NCBI GenBank assembly: GCA_902625475.1
Contig: CACOBR010000006.1
Coordinates: 1 to 64,000, forward strand
Length of the DNA: 64,000 bases
From: an uncultured Alphaproteobacteria bacterium
Lineage (GTDB): Bacteria; Pseudomonadota; Alphaproteobacteria; Rhodobacterales; Rhodobacteraceae
Direction of reading: 5' to 3'
This document shows, piece after piece, positions 9,168 to 19,354 of this stretch (positions are counted from its first letter, which is position 1; the number at the start of each line of letters is the position of its first letter). The notes under the pieces were generated by a model, which worked only from the letters and a program-made list of their open reading frames with translations, was not told the DNA's origin and did not search any database. Position numbers and translations under genes: made by a program.

Positions 9168-9749
9168 ATGTTAAATTTCAAACCAAATTCTCTTAGTTGG
9201 ATCGAGTTAGTAATTAATAAATTAAACAGAAATAAAGTTTTAAATCTGACTAATATAAGTACTGTTTTGTTTGGGAGTATAATTCTAATTATCTCAGCCA
9301 AAATTAAAGTTGATTTATATCCAGTCCCAATGACACTTCAACCATTAGCTGTTTTAATGATAGGCATGCTTTATGGTAGAAATTTAGCAACTGCAACAAT
9401 TGGTTTATATATCTTACAAGGAATAGCTGGCCTTCCAGTTTTTGCTTATGGTGGAGGGTTATTATATTTATTTGGTCCTACTGGTGGATTTATAATAGGT
9501 TTTTTTATTGCGGGTTTAATTTTAGGAGAATTAGCCGATAGAGGCTGGGGTAGAAATATAGTATCTGCAATATTTTGTATGATTTTAGGAATGTTTATTA
9601 TTTACTCTTTTGGAATTCTTCAACTTTCAGTAATTAAAGGTTTTGAATTTGCAATCATCAAAGGTTTTTATCCTTTTTTAATTGGAGATTTGTATAAACT
9701 CCTTGTTGCAGGTATTTTGGTCCCATTTATTTGGAGATTAGCAAAATAA
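9168..9749 (+). CDS. bioY: Biotin transporter BioY
   Basis: YPVPMTLQPLAVLMIGMLYG and GLPVFAYGGGLLYLFGPTGGFIIGF are BioY signatures. Confidence 0.93.
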   Translation: MLNFKPNSLSWIELVINKLNRNKVLNLTNISTVLFGSIILIISAKIKVDLYPVPMTLQPLAVLMIGMLYGRNLATATIGLYILQGIAGLPVFAYGGGLLYLFGPTGGFIIGFFIAGLILGELADRGWGRNIVSAIFCMILGMFIIYSFGILQLSVIKGFEFAIIKGFYPFLIGDLYKLLVAGILVPFIWRLAK

Positions 9750-9784
9750 ATTATACATGAAATTGATTATCTCAGTTACGCATC

Positions 9785-9828
9785 TAGTAAGGGATCAAAT
9801 AAAATAAGATTCCTTACTATTTTTTTTT
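9785..9828 (+). terminator. Rho-independent terminator downstream of bioY
   Basis: TAGTAAGG ... CCTTACTA stem followed by nine consecutive T residues. Confidence 0.75.
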
Positions 9829-9880
9829 AAATTTAAAAGCAATTACATAGAAAATTTACTTTTTATAAGTTGGTGAAGAA

Positions 9881-10756
9881 ATGAAAAATACATCCACTGG
9901 GGTGGTTTTTATGATACTTACTATACTGCTTTTCTCGATTATGAATGCACTGGCAAAAGGTTTTGCGAATTATTACCCAATAATAGTAATTGTATGGGTA
10001 AGATACCTAAGCCAAACAATTTTTACTACTTTCATCTTCATTCCAAATTTAAACAAAATTGTAAAAACAAAAAAGATAACACTTCACCTTTTCAGATCAT
10101 TGCTTTTATTTTGTGCTACATTATCAATGTTTTCTGGATTTAAATATTTAACATTAGTTTCAACAATCACCATATTTCAAATCGGACCGTTAGTAGTGGT
10201 TGTGTTTTCAGTTATTTTTCTAAAAGAAAAAGTTGGATATCGAAGATGGCTAAGTGTTTTTTTCGGATTTAGTGGAACTTTATTTATATTAAAACCAGGA
10301 ACCGATATGTTTTCTTTTTTTGGTTTATTTCCAATTCTTGCAGCTATTTTTTATGCTGGATATGCAGTTTCTACTAGAAGACTGGGAACTGAAGAGGATC
10401 CAAAAACAAATTTTTTCTATACATCACTAGTTGGTACAATAATATCAACAATTATTCTTATTCCATTTTTTGAACCGATAGCGATAAAAGATTTGCTGAC
10501 ATTTTCAATTTTAGGAATTTTTGGAGGATTAGGGCATTTTTGTTTTATTCTTGCATTAAGAAAGTCTGAAGCCTCATTTCTCGCCCCATTTACATATTTC
10601 GATTTAATTTTTGCAACAATTTTAGGAATACTATTCTTTGCAGAATTTCCAGATATTTATGTTATAATAGGAGCATTCATAATTGTATCAGCAGGAGTAT
10701 ATACCTGGCATAGAGAAACCCTGAACATGAAAAGAAAAAAAATAAAACTCAGATAG
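9881..10756 (+). CDS. DMT/EamA family transporter
   Basis: Ten predicted hydrophobic helices; PLVVVVFSVIFLKEKVGYRRWLSVFFGFSGTLFILKPG is typical EamA. Confidence 0.9.
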   Translation: MKNTSTGVVFMILTILLFSIMNALAKGFANYYPIIVIVWVRYLSQTIFTTFIFIPNLNKIVKTKKITLHLFRSLLLFCATLSMFSGFKYLTLVSTITIFQIGPLVVVVFSVIFLKEKVGYRRWLSVFFGFSGTLFILKPGTDMFSFFGLFPILAAIFYAGYAVSTRRLGTEEDPKTNFFYTSLVGTIISTIILIPFFEPIAIKDLLTFSILGIFGGLGHFCFILALRKSEASFLAPFTYFDLIFATILGILFFAEFPDIYVIIGAFIIVSAGVYTWHRETLNMKRKKIKLR

Positions 10757-10771
10757 AAAAAAATTTAATTT

Positions 10772-12625
10772 TCAAAGTGTTGGCAAAAAACCACCTGATT
10801 GAAGAGACCAAAGTTTTGAATAGTGCCCACCTTTCTTAATTAAACTTTTATGTGTTCCCATTTCTACTACTTTTCCATTTTCCATAACTACCAATCGATC
10901 CAATTTATTGATAGTGGACAATCTATGAGCAATAACTAAGGCAGTTTTATCCTGTAAAATATTATTTAATTGATTTTGTATAGCAGCTTCAATTTCACTA
11001 TCTAAAGCACTAGTTGCCTCATCTAATATAAGTATCGGAGCATCCTTTAATAAAACTCTTGCAATTGCAATTCTTTGCCTTTGGCCACCTGAAAGACGAA
11101 CACCTCTTTCTCCCACATATGCAGAAAAACCTTTTCTTCCATCTTTATCTTCTAAACCCTTTATAAATTCAAATGCTTCTGCCTTTTTTGCAGCTTCATA
11201 AATCTTTTGTTTTGGAGCGGATGGCTCACCATAAGCAATATTTTCATAAATAGATCTATTTAGAAGAGCCGTTTCTTGTGTCACAACACCTATTTGTGAA
11301 CGCAAAGATTCCTGTGTAACTAAAGAAATATCTTGACCATCAATCAAAATTTTTCCTGAATCCACGTCATAAAATCTTAATAATAAATTTAGTATAGAGC
11401 TTTTTCCTGCACCTGACTTGCCAACTAAACCAATTTTTTCTCCTTTTCTAATTTTAAGGGATAACTCCTCAAATAACCCACCACGTTTACCATAATTGAA
11501 TTTAACTTTGCTAAAATTAATTTCTCCCCCCCTTATTGATAATTCCTTAGCATCTGGAGCATCAATAACCTTTGGTTTTTGTGATATGGTTAACCTACCT
11601 TCGTCAATTGTACCTATATTTTCGAATAAGTAGCTTACCTCCCACATTATCCACCATGACATTTCGGAAATTCTCAAGGTCAAAGGTAGAGAAGCAGCTA
11701 CTATCCCCGCTCCAATTTGGTCATTACCTAATAAATATAAGCCTAAACCAAGAGTGCCTATAATTAATAATGCATTTGCAAAAGACATCAAAACATTCAT
11801 TATAAACGAAATTCTCATGACTTTAGCCCATCCAAAGTTAAAATCATCAATTGAGTCTGCTGCTCCTAATTGCTCATAATTTTTTCTGGCAAATAATTTA
11901 ACAAGATTTATGTTAGCATATGAATCTACAATTCTACCTGTCATTTTACTTCTTAATAAGGAATGTTTATGACTCAAGTCACGAACTTTTGGCATTAAAA
12001 AAAACAAAATAACTAAAAAAATGAATAACCAAATCAAACTTGGTAAAGTCATACTAAGGCTAGAATAGCCTAGGACAAATATAGTGCCCCCGAAATATAG
12101 AGTAATGTATAAAATTGCTTCTAAAAACTTCATAGCAACGCCACGTACGGCTTGACCAGTTTCAATAACCCTATTTGCTAATCGCCCAGACAATTCATTT
12201 GAAAAATAACCAACATCTAATCCAAGAACATTCAAATGACTTTGCCAACGTACGATATTAGCAAATCCTGTCATAATAGCCATATCCATAAGTGCTTGAC
12301 TTAAAGATTGAAGAGAAGGTCTAACTATCAAAAAAAATAAACCAAAACCAACTAAAAAAGTAAACTCTTCTTTGATGATTAACTGCACATCCCCTACCTC
12401 AATAATTCTGCTTACGATATATCCAAAAATTACAGGGACTGCTAAATCCATCAAAACTTCTACAAATTTGAGCAAAAAAACAGCCCAAAGAGTAAATTTT
12501 ATTTGAGAACAATAGAACCAAATAAAATTAGCTATTTTTTTTGGAGGATTAGTTCTAAATCCAAACCTCATTGGATCTGTCAAATTTTCAAAAAAGTTTA
12601 ATTTATGCTTAGATCGATTAATCAT
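10772..12625 (-). CDS. ABC transporter, fused permease/ATP-binding (exporter type)
   Basis: N-terminal six-helix domain; VGKSGAGKSSILNLLLRFYD, LSGGQRQRIAIARVLL, LILDEATSALDSEIE. Confidence 0.95.
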   Translation of the reverse strand: MINRSKHKLNFFENLTDPMRFGFRTNPPKKIANFIWFYCSQIKFTLWAVFLLKFVEVLMDLAVPVIFGYIVSRIIEVGDVQLIIKEEFTFLVGFGLFFLIVRPSLQSLSQALMDMAIMTGFANIVRWQSHLNVLGLDVGYFSNELSGRLANRVIETGQAVRGVAMKFLEAILYITLYFGGTIFVLGYSSLSMTLPSLIWLFIFLVILFFLMPKVRDLSHKHSLLRSKMTGRIVDSYANINLVKLFARKNYEQLGAADSIDDFNFGWAKVMRISFIMNVLMSFANALLIIGTLGLGLYLLGNDQIGAGIVAASLPLTLRISEMSWWIMWEVSYLFENIGTIDEGRLTISQKPKVIDAPDAKELSIRGGEINFSKVKFNYGKRGGLFEELSLKIRKGEKIGLVGKSGAGKSSILNLLLRFYDVDSGKILIDGQDISLVTQESLRSQIGVVTQETALLNRSIYENIAYGEPSAPKQKIYEAAKKAEAFEFIKGLEDKDGRKGFSAYVGERGVRLSGGQRQRIAIARVLLKDAPILILDEATSALDSEIEAAIQNQLNNILQDKTALVIAHRLSTINKLDRLVVMENGKVVEMGTHKSLIKKGGHYSKLWSLQSGGFLPTL

Positions 12626-12805
12626 AGAAAAATACTATTTATATTTTAAATAATTTGTTTATAAATCAAAATTGAGATTTTAACTTCACCATTTAAAATA
12701 TGGTTTAAAGTAAAATACTTCACCTTAACCCATACATTAAAAAAACATCGATACAGATAAAAAAAAAATTGATCAATCAAAAAATAAAATTTAACTCATT
12801 TTAAA

Positions 12806-13639
12806 ATGAAAAATAAAAAAATAATAAATTTAAAAAATATAAATATAGGAGGCTCTAATCCTATAGTTTTTATTTTAGGACCATGTCAAATAGAGAGCCT
12901 TGATCATTCATTAATGATTGCAGAAAAGATCTCAAAAATTTGTTTTAAATTAAATACTAACTTTATATTCAAATCAAGTTTTGATAAAGCTAATAGATCT
13001 TCTATTCGAGCAAAAAGAGGTGTGGGTTTAGAAGAAGGTCTTAAAATATTACAAGAGGTTTCTAATAATTTTGGTTGTCCGGTCTTGACAGATGTTCATG
13101 AGGCTTCTCAATGTAAAATTTTAGCAGAAGTAGTTGATATTATTCAAATTCCTGCATTTTTATCTAGACAAACTGATTTATTATTAGCAGCAGGAGAAAC
13201 ACAGAAGCCTGTCAATATAAAAAAAGGCCAATTTCTTTCACCAAAGGACATGATGAAAGTTGCAGAGAAAGTTTCAAGTACAGGAAATGAAAATATTTTT
13301 CTTTGTGAAAGAGGTACTTCTTTTGGTTATAATACTTTAATCAATGATTTTAGGGGTTTAGAAATAATGGCTGAGACTGGTTATCCAATCATTTTTGATG
13401 CAACCCACTCAGTACAACAACCAAGTATACTAGGAGAAAAATCTGGCGGTGAAAGAAAATTTATTCCCTCTTTATCTAGAGCAGCATGTGCAATTGGTGT
13501 GAGTGGTTTATTTATAGAAACCCATGAAAATCCAGATTTAGCACCAAGTGATGGTGCAAATATGTTAAATATTAACGATTTACCAAATTTAATTCCAACT
13601 CTATTATCCATTGACAATGTGATTAAAAATAAAACTTAA
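12806..13639 (+). CDS. kdsA: 3-deoxy-8-phosphooctulonate synthase
   Basis: GPCQIES, FKSSFDKANRSS, GFIETHENPDLAPSDGANMLN-type C-terminus. Confidence 0.95.
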   Translation: MKNKKIINLKNINIGGSNPIVFILGPCQIESLDHSLMIAEKISKICFKLNTNFIFKSSFDKANRSSIRAKRGVGLEEGLKILQEVSNNFGCPVLTDVHEASQCKILAEVVDIIQIPAFLSRQTDLLLAAGETQKPVNIKKGQFLSPKDMMKVAEKVSSTGNENIFLCERGTSFGYNTLINDFRGLEIMAETGYPIIFDATHSVQQPSILGEKSGGERKFIPSLSRAACAIGVSGLFIETHENPDLAPSDGANMLNINDLPNLIPTLLSIDNVIKNKT

Positions 13640-13659
13640 AAAAAATTTTAGGAGCATTT

Positions 13660-15510
13660 ATGAAAAATACTAAGACAGTCTTAATTGACAAAAACCCTGG
13701 CAGAAATTCACAAACCTATGGAATAGCTCGTGAGTTAGGTACCGATTTAGATCTAATACATGAACCGTCTATCGGAGTTATTGGAAATAAAGGTGATTCT
13801 CAATGTTATTTGGGCGTTAGTAAAAAAGTACATATAATTCACGAGGTTCTAAAAAAAAGAATAGGAAAAAAAACAAATCAATTAGCAATGAGACTTATTC
13901 AACCAGAATTTAGCCTTGCTACATCTGATGGTATTAGAAATGGCACCAAAGAAATGAGGTATTCCCTTATCGGAAGGGAGGTCACTAATGATAGCATTTG
14001 TGAACATCTTAGTGCTACTGGAGTAGAGGGGATTATTGCAGTAGTAGCTTGCGATAAACCTCCTGTTGGAACCTTATCCGCAATCCTAGAGCATAATAGG
14101 CCTGCAATTATTATGTCAGATGGATCTATTCGGCCAGGTAGAGATAGTATAACAGGTGAGCCTCTTGACATCATAAGCAGCTATCAAATTGCAGGAAGTA
14201 AAGATGAGAACCTTAAAAAAAGAATTTCACTTGAGTCTTGTCCTGGCATAGGAAGTTGTGGAGGTATGTTTACGTATAATACCATGCAAACATTTATTGG
14301 AGTTATAGGCATGCAACCTTTACATATGGTTTCACCTGCATCAGAGGATTCAAGAAGAATAGAAGAATTTCCAGAGGAATTGGTAGATTATATTAGTAAC
14401 CTGATAAATAATGACATTACTCCAAGAGATATTGTTACAAAAGATTCTTTAAGAAATGCAATAATAGTTGCAATGAGTGTAGGAGGGTCAACGAATGTTA
14501 TGCTTCATGCTCCAGAATTAGCGAGGGCAGCAGGGTATGCAAATTTTAATAGAGATATAATGAGCCCTAAAGAATTTAACTATTTGTCAGAAAAGGTTAT
14601 ACCAGTCGTAGTTAATGCTAGGCCCTTTGGAAAATATTCTATGGTGGATATTGATAACAAAGGTGGAATACAAGTAATAATAAAAAATCTTCTAGAGGCA
14701 GGTTTACTTAATGGAGAGACCCTAACTTGTACCGGAGAAACCCTTGTTGAACAAGTAGAAAGACTATCCCCACCTGATCCAGATGGTGAGGTTATTTACA
14801 AAATAGAAAATCCATTTAAAAAAACTGGTGGATTAAGATTATTAGGAGGAAATTTATCACCTGAATTCAGTGCTATTCTCAAATTAGCTGGTGTTGAAGG
14901 TGGACTCGAAAATGGGGTTTTTAGAGGAAATGCAAAAGTTTTTGATGGTGAACAGAGTCTACTAAATACACTAGATAATTCACCCGAAAGTTTTGCTAAT
15001 TTTGATATGGTGGTTGTTAGATATGAAGGTCCTGTTGGTGGTCCAGGTATGCCAGAAATGTTAGATTCCACTTCTAGAATAACCACATTATGTAGAGAAA
15101 GAAATATTGTTATTGGTTTAATGACTGATGGAAGATTTTCTGGAGGTTCTGTAGGTTTAGTAATAGGACATGTAGGTCCAGAAGCCGCAATAGGAGGACC
15201 CATTGGTCTAATATTTGATGGAGACATAATTACAGTAGACCTTAACAATAATATTTTAGTATGTGAAGAACTTGAAGATATCAATACTTTCAGAAAAAGA
15301 AAAAAAGAATGGGAAGATGCCAGAAATAATAATAATGGTATTCATCCTTCAGTTGGAATTGCTAATACTAGATTACTGAATAAAATGAGATGTTCAGCTG
15401 TTCCTGCAATATATGGTGCAGGAATGCATCCCAATCAATCAGTTTGGGTTTATGATGAAAGAACTCCCGAAGATTCAAGTTTCAAACCAGTAAACAGATT
15501 CCGGAAATAA
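13660..15510 (+). CDS. IlvD/Edd family dehydratase (dihydroxy-acid dehydratase-like)
   Basis: Cys-containing Fe-S motifs GDSQC, VACDKPP, CPGIGSCGGMFTYNTM; TDGRFSGGSVGLVIGHVGPEA. Sequence differs from canonical IlvD (CDKPPVGT rather than CDKNMPG). Confidence 0.85.
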   Translation: MKNTKTVLIDKNPGRNSQTYGIARELGTDLDLIHEPSIGVIGNKGDSQCYLGVSKKVHIIHEVLKKRIGKKTNQLAMRLIQPEFSLATSDGIRNGTKEMRYSLIGREVTNDSICEHLSATGVEGIIAVVACDKPPVGTLSAILEHNRPAIIMSDGSIRPGRDSITGEPLDIISSYQIAGSKDENLKKRISLESCPGIGSCGGMFTYNTMQTFIGVIGMQPLHMVSPASEDSRRIEEFPEELVDYISNLINNDITPRDIVTKDSLRNAIIVAMSVGGSTNVMLHAPELARAAGYANFNRDIMSPKEFNYLSEKVIPVVVNARPFGKYSMVDIDNKGGIQVIIKNLLEAGLLNGETLTCTGETLVEQVERLSPPDPDGEVIYKIENPFKKTGGLRLLGGNLSPEFSAILKLAGVEGGLENGVFRGNAKVFDGEQSLLNTLDNSPESFANFDMVVVRYEGPVGGPGMPEMLDSTSRITTLCRERNIVIGLMTDGRFSGGSVGLVIGHVGPEAAIGGPIGLIFDGDIITVDLNNNILVCEELEDINTFRKRKKEWEDARNNNNGIHPSVGIANTRLLNKMRCSAVPAIYGAGMHPNQSVWVYDERTPEDSSFKPVNRFRK

Positions 15511-15553
15511 TTTTTTAAAAAACATTTACAATGATCATCAAATTTTTCATTTT

Positions 15554-16405
15554 ATGAATTTAAAGTCACACATTTTGAAAAATTCATATTTGACAATACT
15601 AGTAATATTGTTCCTAGTAATATTGGCAAGTGCACCTAAAATACATGGTAGTAGTCCAAAAAGGATAATCTCTCTTTCACCCTCAATTACTGAGATCTTA
15701 TTTGAAATAGGATCAGGAAATCAAGTTATTGCTGTTGATAATTTGTCTAATTATCCAAATGAAGCACCAATATCTGATATTTCAGCTTATGACCCAAATG
15801 TAGAAGCAATTAGTTTATTTAACCCTGACTTAGTAATTTTGTCATATGACATAAAAAATCTAAATACTGCTTTAAAAAAAATTGGAATAGAAACTATTTA
15901 TCTCCCAGCACCATTAAATTTTGAAGATATATTAGACCAGATAGATTACCTTGGGCTGAAAACAGGCAATGAAGATAAAGCCAAAAATTTAATTTCAAAG
16001 ATGAAAGTTAGAATGAAGACTCTTCAAAAATTAAGAGAGAATGAAAAAGCAACTAAGATCTATCATGAAATAGATCCAAATTATTATAGCCCCTCAAAAT
16101 TCAGCTTCATTGGAGACATATATCAAAAACTCAATTATAAAAATGTAGCAAACAAAGCTGATATAAGCAATTTAGGATATCCAAAACTATCACCAGAGCT
16201 TATTATATCAGAGAATCCAGATCTTATCATATTGCCTGGAAAAGATAAAAAATATGTTGAAAAGGTTAAATCAAGACCAGGTTGGAATTATATAAAAGCA
16301 GTTAAAAATGATGATTTTCTTTTAACAAATAGTGATATTGCTTCAAGATGGGGGCCAAGAATTCTTAATTTTGCATCAATTTTAATCGAATATTCAATAA
16401 AGTAA
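15554..16405 (+). CDS. ABC transporter substrate-binding protein, BtuF-like (cobalamin/metal chelate)
   Basis: Signal peptide; RIISLSPSITEILFEIGSGNQVIAVDNLSNYP; followed by FecCD permease and ATPase. Confidence 0.85.
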   Translation: MNLKSHILKNSYLTILVILFLVILASAPKIHGSSPKRIISLSPSITEILFEIGSGNQVIAVDNLSNYPNEAPISDISAYDPNVEAISLFNPDLVILSYDIKNLNTALKKIGIETIYLPAPLNFEDILDQIDYLGLKTGNEDKAKNLISKMKVRMKTLQKLRENEKATKIYHEIDPNYYSPSKFSFIGDIYQKLNYKNVANKADISNLGYPKLSPELIISENPDLIILPGKDKKYVEKVKSRPGWNYIKAVKNDDFLLTNSDIASRWGPRILNFASILIEYSIK

Positions 16406-16441
16406 TTGATATTCAAGTTTTAAAAAAAATGAAGTTTACTT

Positions 16442-17473
16442 ATGGAAAAAGTTTTCAAATACTCGAATAAATCTATTATATTTTCTATAATTTTAGTATT
16501 AATTTCATTAATAATTAGTATAAGCATTGGCGCAGCTGAAATTTCAATTGATGAAATTATAGGAATCCTTTTAAGAGAATTTTTAGGATATCATAGTAAT
16601 GCTGAAATAAACAATATTAATAAAATCATTGTATTAGAATGGAGACTACCAAGATTTTGCTTAGGATTTCTTGTTGGTGCCTCTTTAGCAATTGCTGGTT
16701 GTGGTTTTCAAGGAGTATTTAAAAACCCACTAGCTGATCCTTTTTTATTAGGATCTGCAGCAGGTGCAGGTTTGGGCGTTACACTAGTAATTGTAAATGA
16801 TCTAAATTACTCATTTGGTATTATTAATTCTGTCCAATTAGGTGCTTTTATAGGAGCACTAAGTGCAGTAATTTGTGCTGCATTTATATCAATAAGTGCT
16901 GGAAAGTCTATTGCTAGTCTTTTGTTAGCTGGTATTGCGACTGCAGCCTTCTTAACCGCATGTCAAACTTATTTAATGCATAAATATTATTCCTCTATGC
17001 AAGAAATATATAGTTGGATAATTGGAAGATTGTTGACCTCTGGTTGGGAAGATGTGATTACAATATTACCATATTTCACAGTTTGTTTTATAATCATTTT
17101 TCTGTTTAGGAAAGAACTAGATCTATTAAGACTTTCTGAAGATGAAGCCAAAATGCTCGGTGGAAATCCTAGAAGGACATATTTTATTGTTTTAACAGCA
17201 GCTTCTTTACTAACTGCAGTAGCAGTTTCATTAAGTGGATTAATAGCTTTTGTTGGCCTTGTCATTCCTCATATATTAAGACTTACTGTAAGTTCTAGCT
17301 ATAGAATGATAATACCATTATCTGCATTAGTTGGAGGTTCTTTTCTTACTATTGCTGACACATTTTCAAGAACTGTTATTTCTCCTTCAGAATTACCTAT
17401 TGGCATTGTCACAGCTTTCATAGGAGCTCCTTTTTTTGCGTTTTTACTTAAAGCATCAAAAGGATCTTTTTAA
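16442..17473 (+). CDS. FecCD/BtuC family ABC permease
   Basis: LEWRLPRFCLGFLVGASLAIAGCGFQGVFKNPLADPFLLGSAAGAGLG is the FecCD signature. Confidence 0.95.
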   Translation: MEKVFKYSNKSIIFSIILVLISLIISISIGAAEISIDEIIGILLREFLGYHSNAEINNINKIIVLEWRLPRFCLGFLVGASLAIAGCGFQGVFKNPLADPFLLGSAAGAGLGVTLVIVNDLNYSFGIINSVQLGAFIGALSAVICAAFISISAGKSIASLLLAGIATAAFLTACQTYLMHKYYSSMQEIYSWIIGRLLTSGWEDVITILPYFTVCFIIIFLFRKELDLLRLSEDEAKMLGGNPRRTYFIVLTAASLLTAVAVSLSGLIAFVGLVIPHILRLTVSSSYRMIIPLSALVGGSFLTIADTFSRTVISPSELPIGIVTAFIGAPFFAFLLKASKGSF

Positions 17474-18231
17474 TGTCATACAGCGCAAAAAACCTAAGTG
17501 TTTTTAAAGATAATAAGAATATTATAAATGAGATTTCTTTTGATTTTCCCTCTGGAAGTTATGTATCAATAATAGGTCCTAATGGTGCAGGCAAAACTAC
17601 ATTATTAAAAACTTTAGCAGGATTATTAGATTTTAAAGGTTCACTTTTAATTAATAATGTAAATAGTGATGAATTATTTAAATATTCAAATAAAAATAAT
17701 TGTGCTTATGTTCCACAAAATATAAGTATTCCTGACGGAATGTCACTTATTGAGTATGTACTTCTTGGAAGAAACTCCTATACCAATTGGTTTCTTTCTG
17801 AAGATAAAAAAGACTACGAGATTGTTGAAAAAGCACTGAATAAATTGAAATTACAAACCAAAAAAAATCAAATGGTCAAAACTCTATCTGGTGGTGAAAT
17901 GCAAAGAGCAACTCTTTCTAGAGCTTTAGCTCAAGAGGCAAATTTATTGTTATTAGACGAACCTACTTCCTCATTAGATTTTGCAAAGACCCATGATTTT
18001 TTTAATTTAATAAAAAAGCTAAAACAAGATTTAAAACTAACTGTTTTTTTATCTACTCACGATATCAATAGTATTAGTAAATATTCTGAATATGTAATTG
18101 TACTAAAGAAAGGAAAAAAAATATTTTCCGGTAAAATTAACGAAATCTTAAATGAAGTTTTTCTTTCTGAATTATATGAAACTAAATTAAATAAAATAAT
18201 AACGGAAGATGGATATCCTCTCTTTTATTAA
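17473..18231 (+). CDS. ABC transporter ATP-binding protein, BtuD/FecE-like
   Basis: GPNGAGKTTLLKTLAGLL, LSGGEMQRATLSRALAQ, LLLDEPTSSLDFA; starts 1 nt into the permease stop. Confidence 0.95.
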   Translation: MSYSAKNLSVFKDNKNIINEISFDFPSGSYVSIIGPNGAGKTTLLKTLAGLLDFKGSLLINNVNSDELFKYSNKNNCAYVPQNISIPDGMSLIEYVLLGRNSYTNWFLSEDKKDYEIVEKALNKLKLQTKKNQMVKTLSGGEMQRATLSRALAQEANLLLLDEPTSSLDFAKTHDFFNLIKKLKQDLKLTVFLSTHDINSISKYSEYVIVLKKGKKIFSGKINEILNEVFLSELYETKLNKIITEDGYPLFY

Positions 18232-18259
18232 TTATAAGGTCTCTTAGCATTATTTATTA

Positions 18260-19300
18260 CTATTCTTTATTTTGTTCAGAAACAATTGTAACAAGTTGTT
18301 CCCAGGTTTTTTTTGGTAAATAAATTTTATTGTCCGAATTTACTTTATTATTCCTCTCTATTTCTCCTGGAATTTTAATATCATTAAAACCATAAGAAGT
18401 TTTACAATTGGTTACATCAGATAAAATATCATCAGCAAATTCTTTCAATTTATTTCTACTGTTATATGTACTTGTATTGATAGTTATGAGAAGCCAATTT
18501 GCCTCCTTTTTAATTTCACCTAACATGCTCTCAGCAACAAGTTGGGCTATTAATGAAAGTCCAAAACCTTTATGTTTACCAAAAGGTAATATTGCCCCAC
18601 CATCAAAATAATGATCAGGATTTCTAGTCAAGTTACCTTTTTTATCAATTAAACAGCCTTCTGGTAATAATCCACCAGCAGACTTAGCTGCATATATCAG
18701 TCCACCAGAAATTTTTGATGTAGCAAAGTCAAGTACTACTGAACCATTCTTTCCACCAGGAAATCCAATACACCAGGGATTGGTAGGTAATTTTCCTTCT
18801 ATCCCTCCGTATGGGGCTACTTGAGACCAGTCTTTTCGATTTCCCCCACTTATTAAAATTGTCATTAGACCTTTATTAGCTGCATATTCAGCATAATATC
18901 CAAGACGTCCTGTATGTCCTACATTTTTAACGGCGAGAGCAGAGATACCATTTTTTTCAGAGTATTCAATGGCTTTTTTAAATGCAAAATTCATAACTGG
19001 AATACCTAAACCACCATCTCCGTTAATTTCATAGGTGTTTGATGAAAGTTCTCTAAGTTTTGGTTTAGAGGAAATAGATAAATAGCCTGTTTCATACCAC
19101 TTTTTATATTGTAGTGCACGAAATACACCATGGCTTTCTACACCACAAAGACTTGAATCTATTAAATGTTCAGATATTTCAAACGCTATTTCCTTTGAGC
19201 ATCCTAACGATATAAATAAATTTATTAATAATTTATTAACCTTATCTACTGATAAAATAACACGTTCATCTGCTAATTCTATTTTAGAGTTTGTAGCCAA
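18260..19300 (-). CDS. Malate/L-lactate dehydrogenase (LdhA/DpkA-type) family oxidoreductase
   Basis: GVESHGVFRALQYKKWYETG, AVKNVGHTGRLGYYAEYAA, GGGAILPFGKHKGFGLSL-like region. The ORF extends to 19348; a TTG at 19300 preceded by GGGGA is a better start. Confidence 0.88.
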   Translation of the reverse strand: MATNSKIELADERVILSVDKVNKLLINLFISLGCSKEIAFEISEHLIDSSLCGVESHGVFRALQYKKWYETGYLSISSKPKLRELSSNTYEINGDGGLGIPVMNFAFKKAIEYSEKNGISALAVKNVGHTGRLGYYAEYAANKGLMTILISGGNRKDWSQVAPYGGIEGKLPTNPWCIGFPGGKNGSVVLDFATSKISGGLIYAAKSAGGLLPEGCLIDKKGNLTRNPDHYFDGGAILPFGKHKGFGLSLIAQLVAESMLGEIKKEANWLLITINTSTYNSRNKLKEFADDILSDVTNCKTSYGFNDIKIPGEIERNNKVNSDNKIYLPKKTWEQLVTIVSEQNKE

Positions 19301-19354
19301 TATTTTCCCCAATATTTTAAAAATAAAAATATATTTTGTATTGTACAAAAAATT

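Noticed and set aside
14796-15284. 162-aa minus-strand ORF opposite the IlvD/Edd gene
   Set aside because: Low-complexity Ser/Pro-rich antisense reading frame of a conserved gene; no independent support.
15511-15553. Cobalamin riboswitch upstream of the BtuF-like gene
   Set aside because: Only about 40 bp between genes; no room for a riboswitch and no B12-box-like sequence seen.
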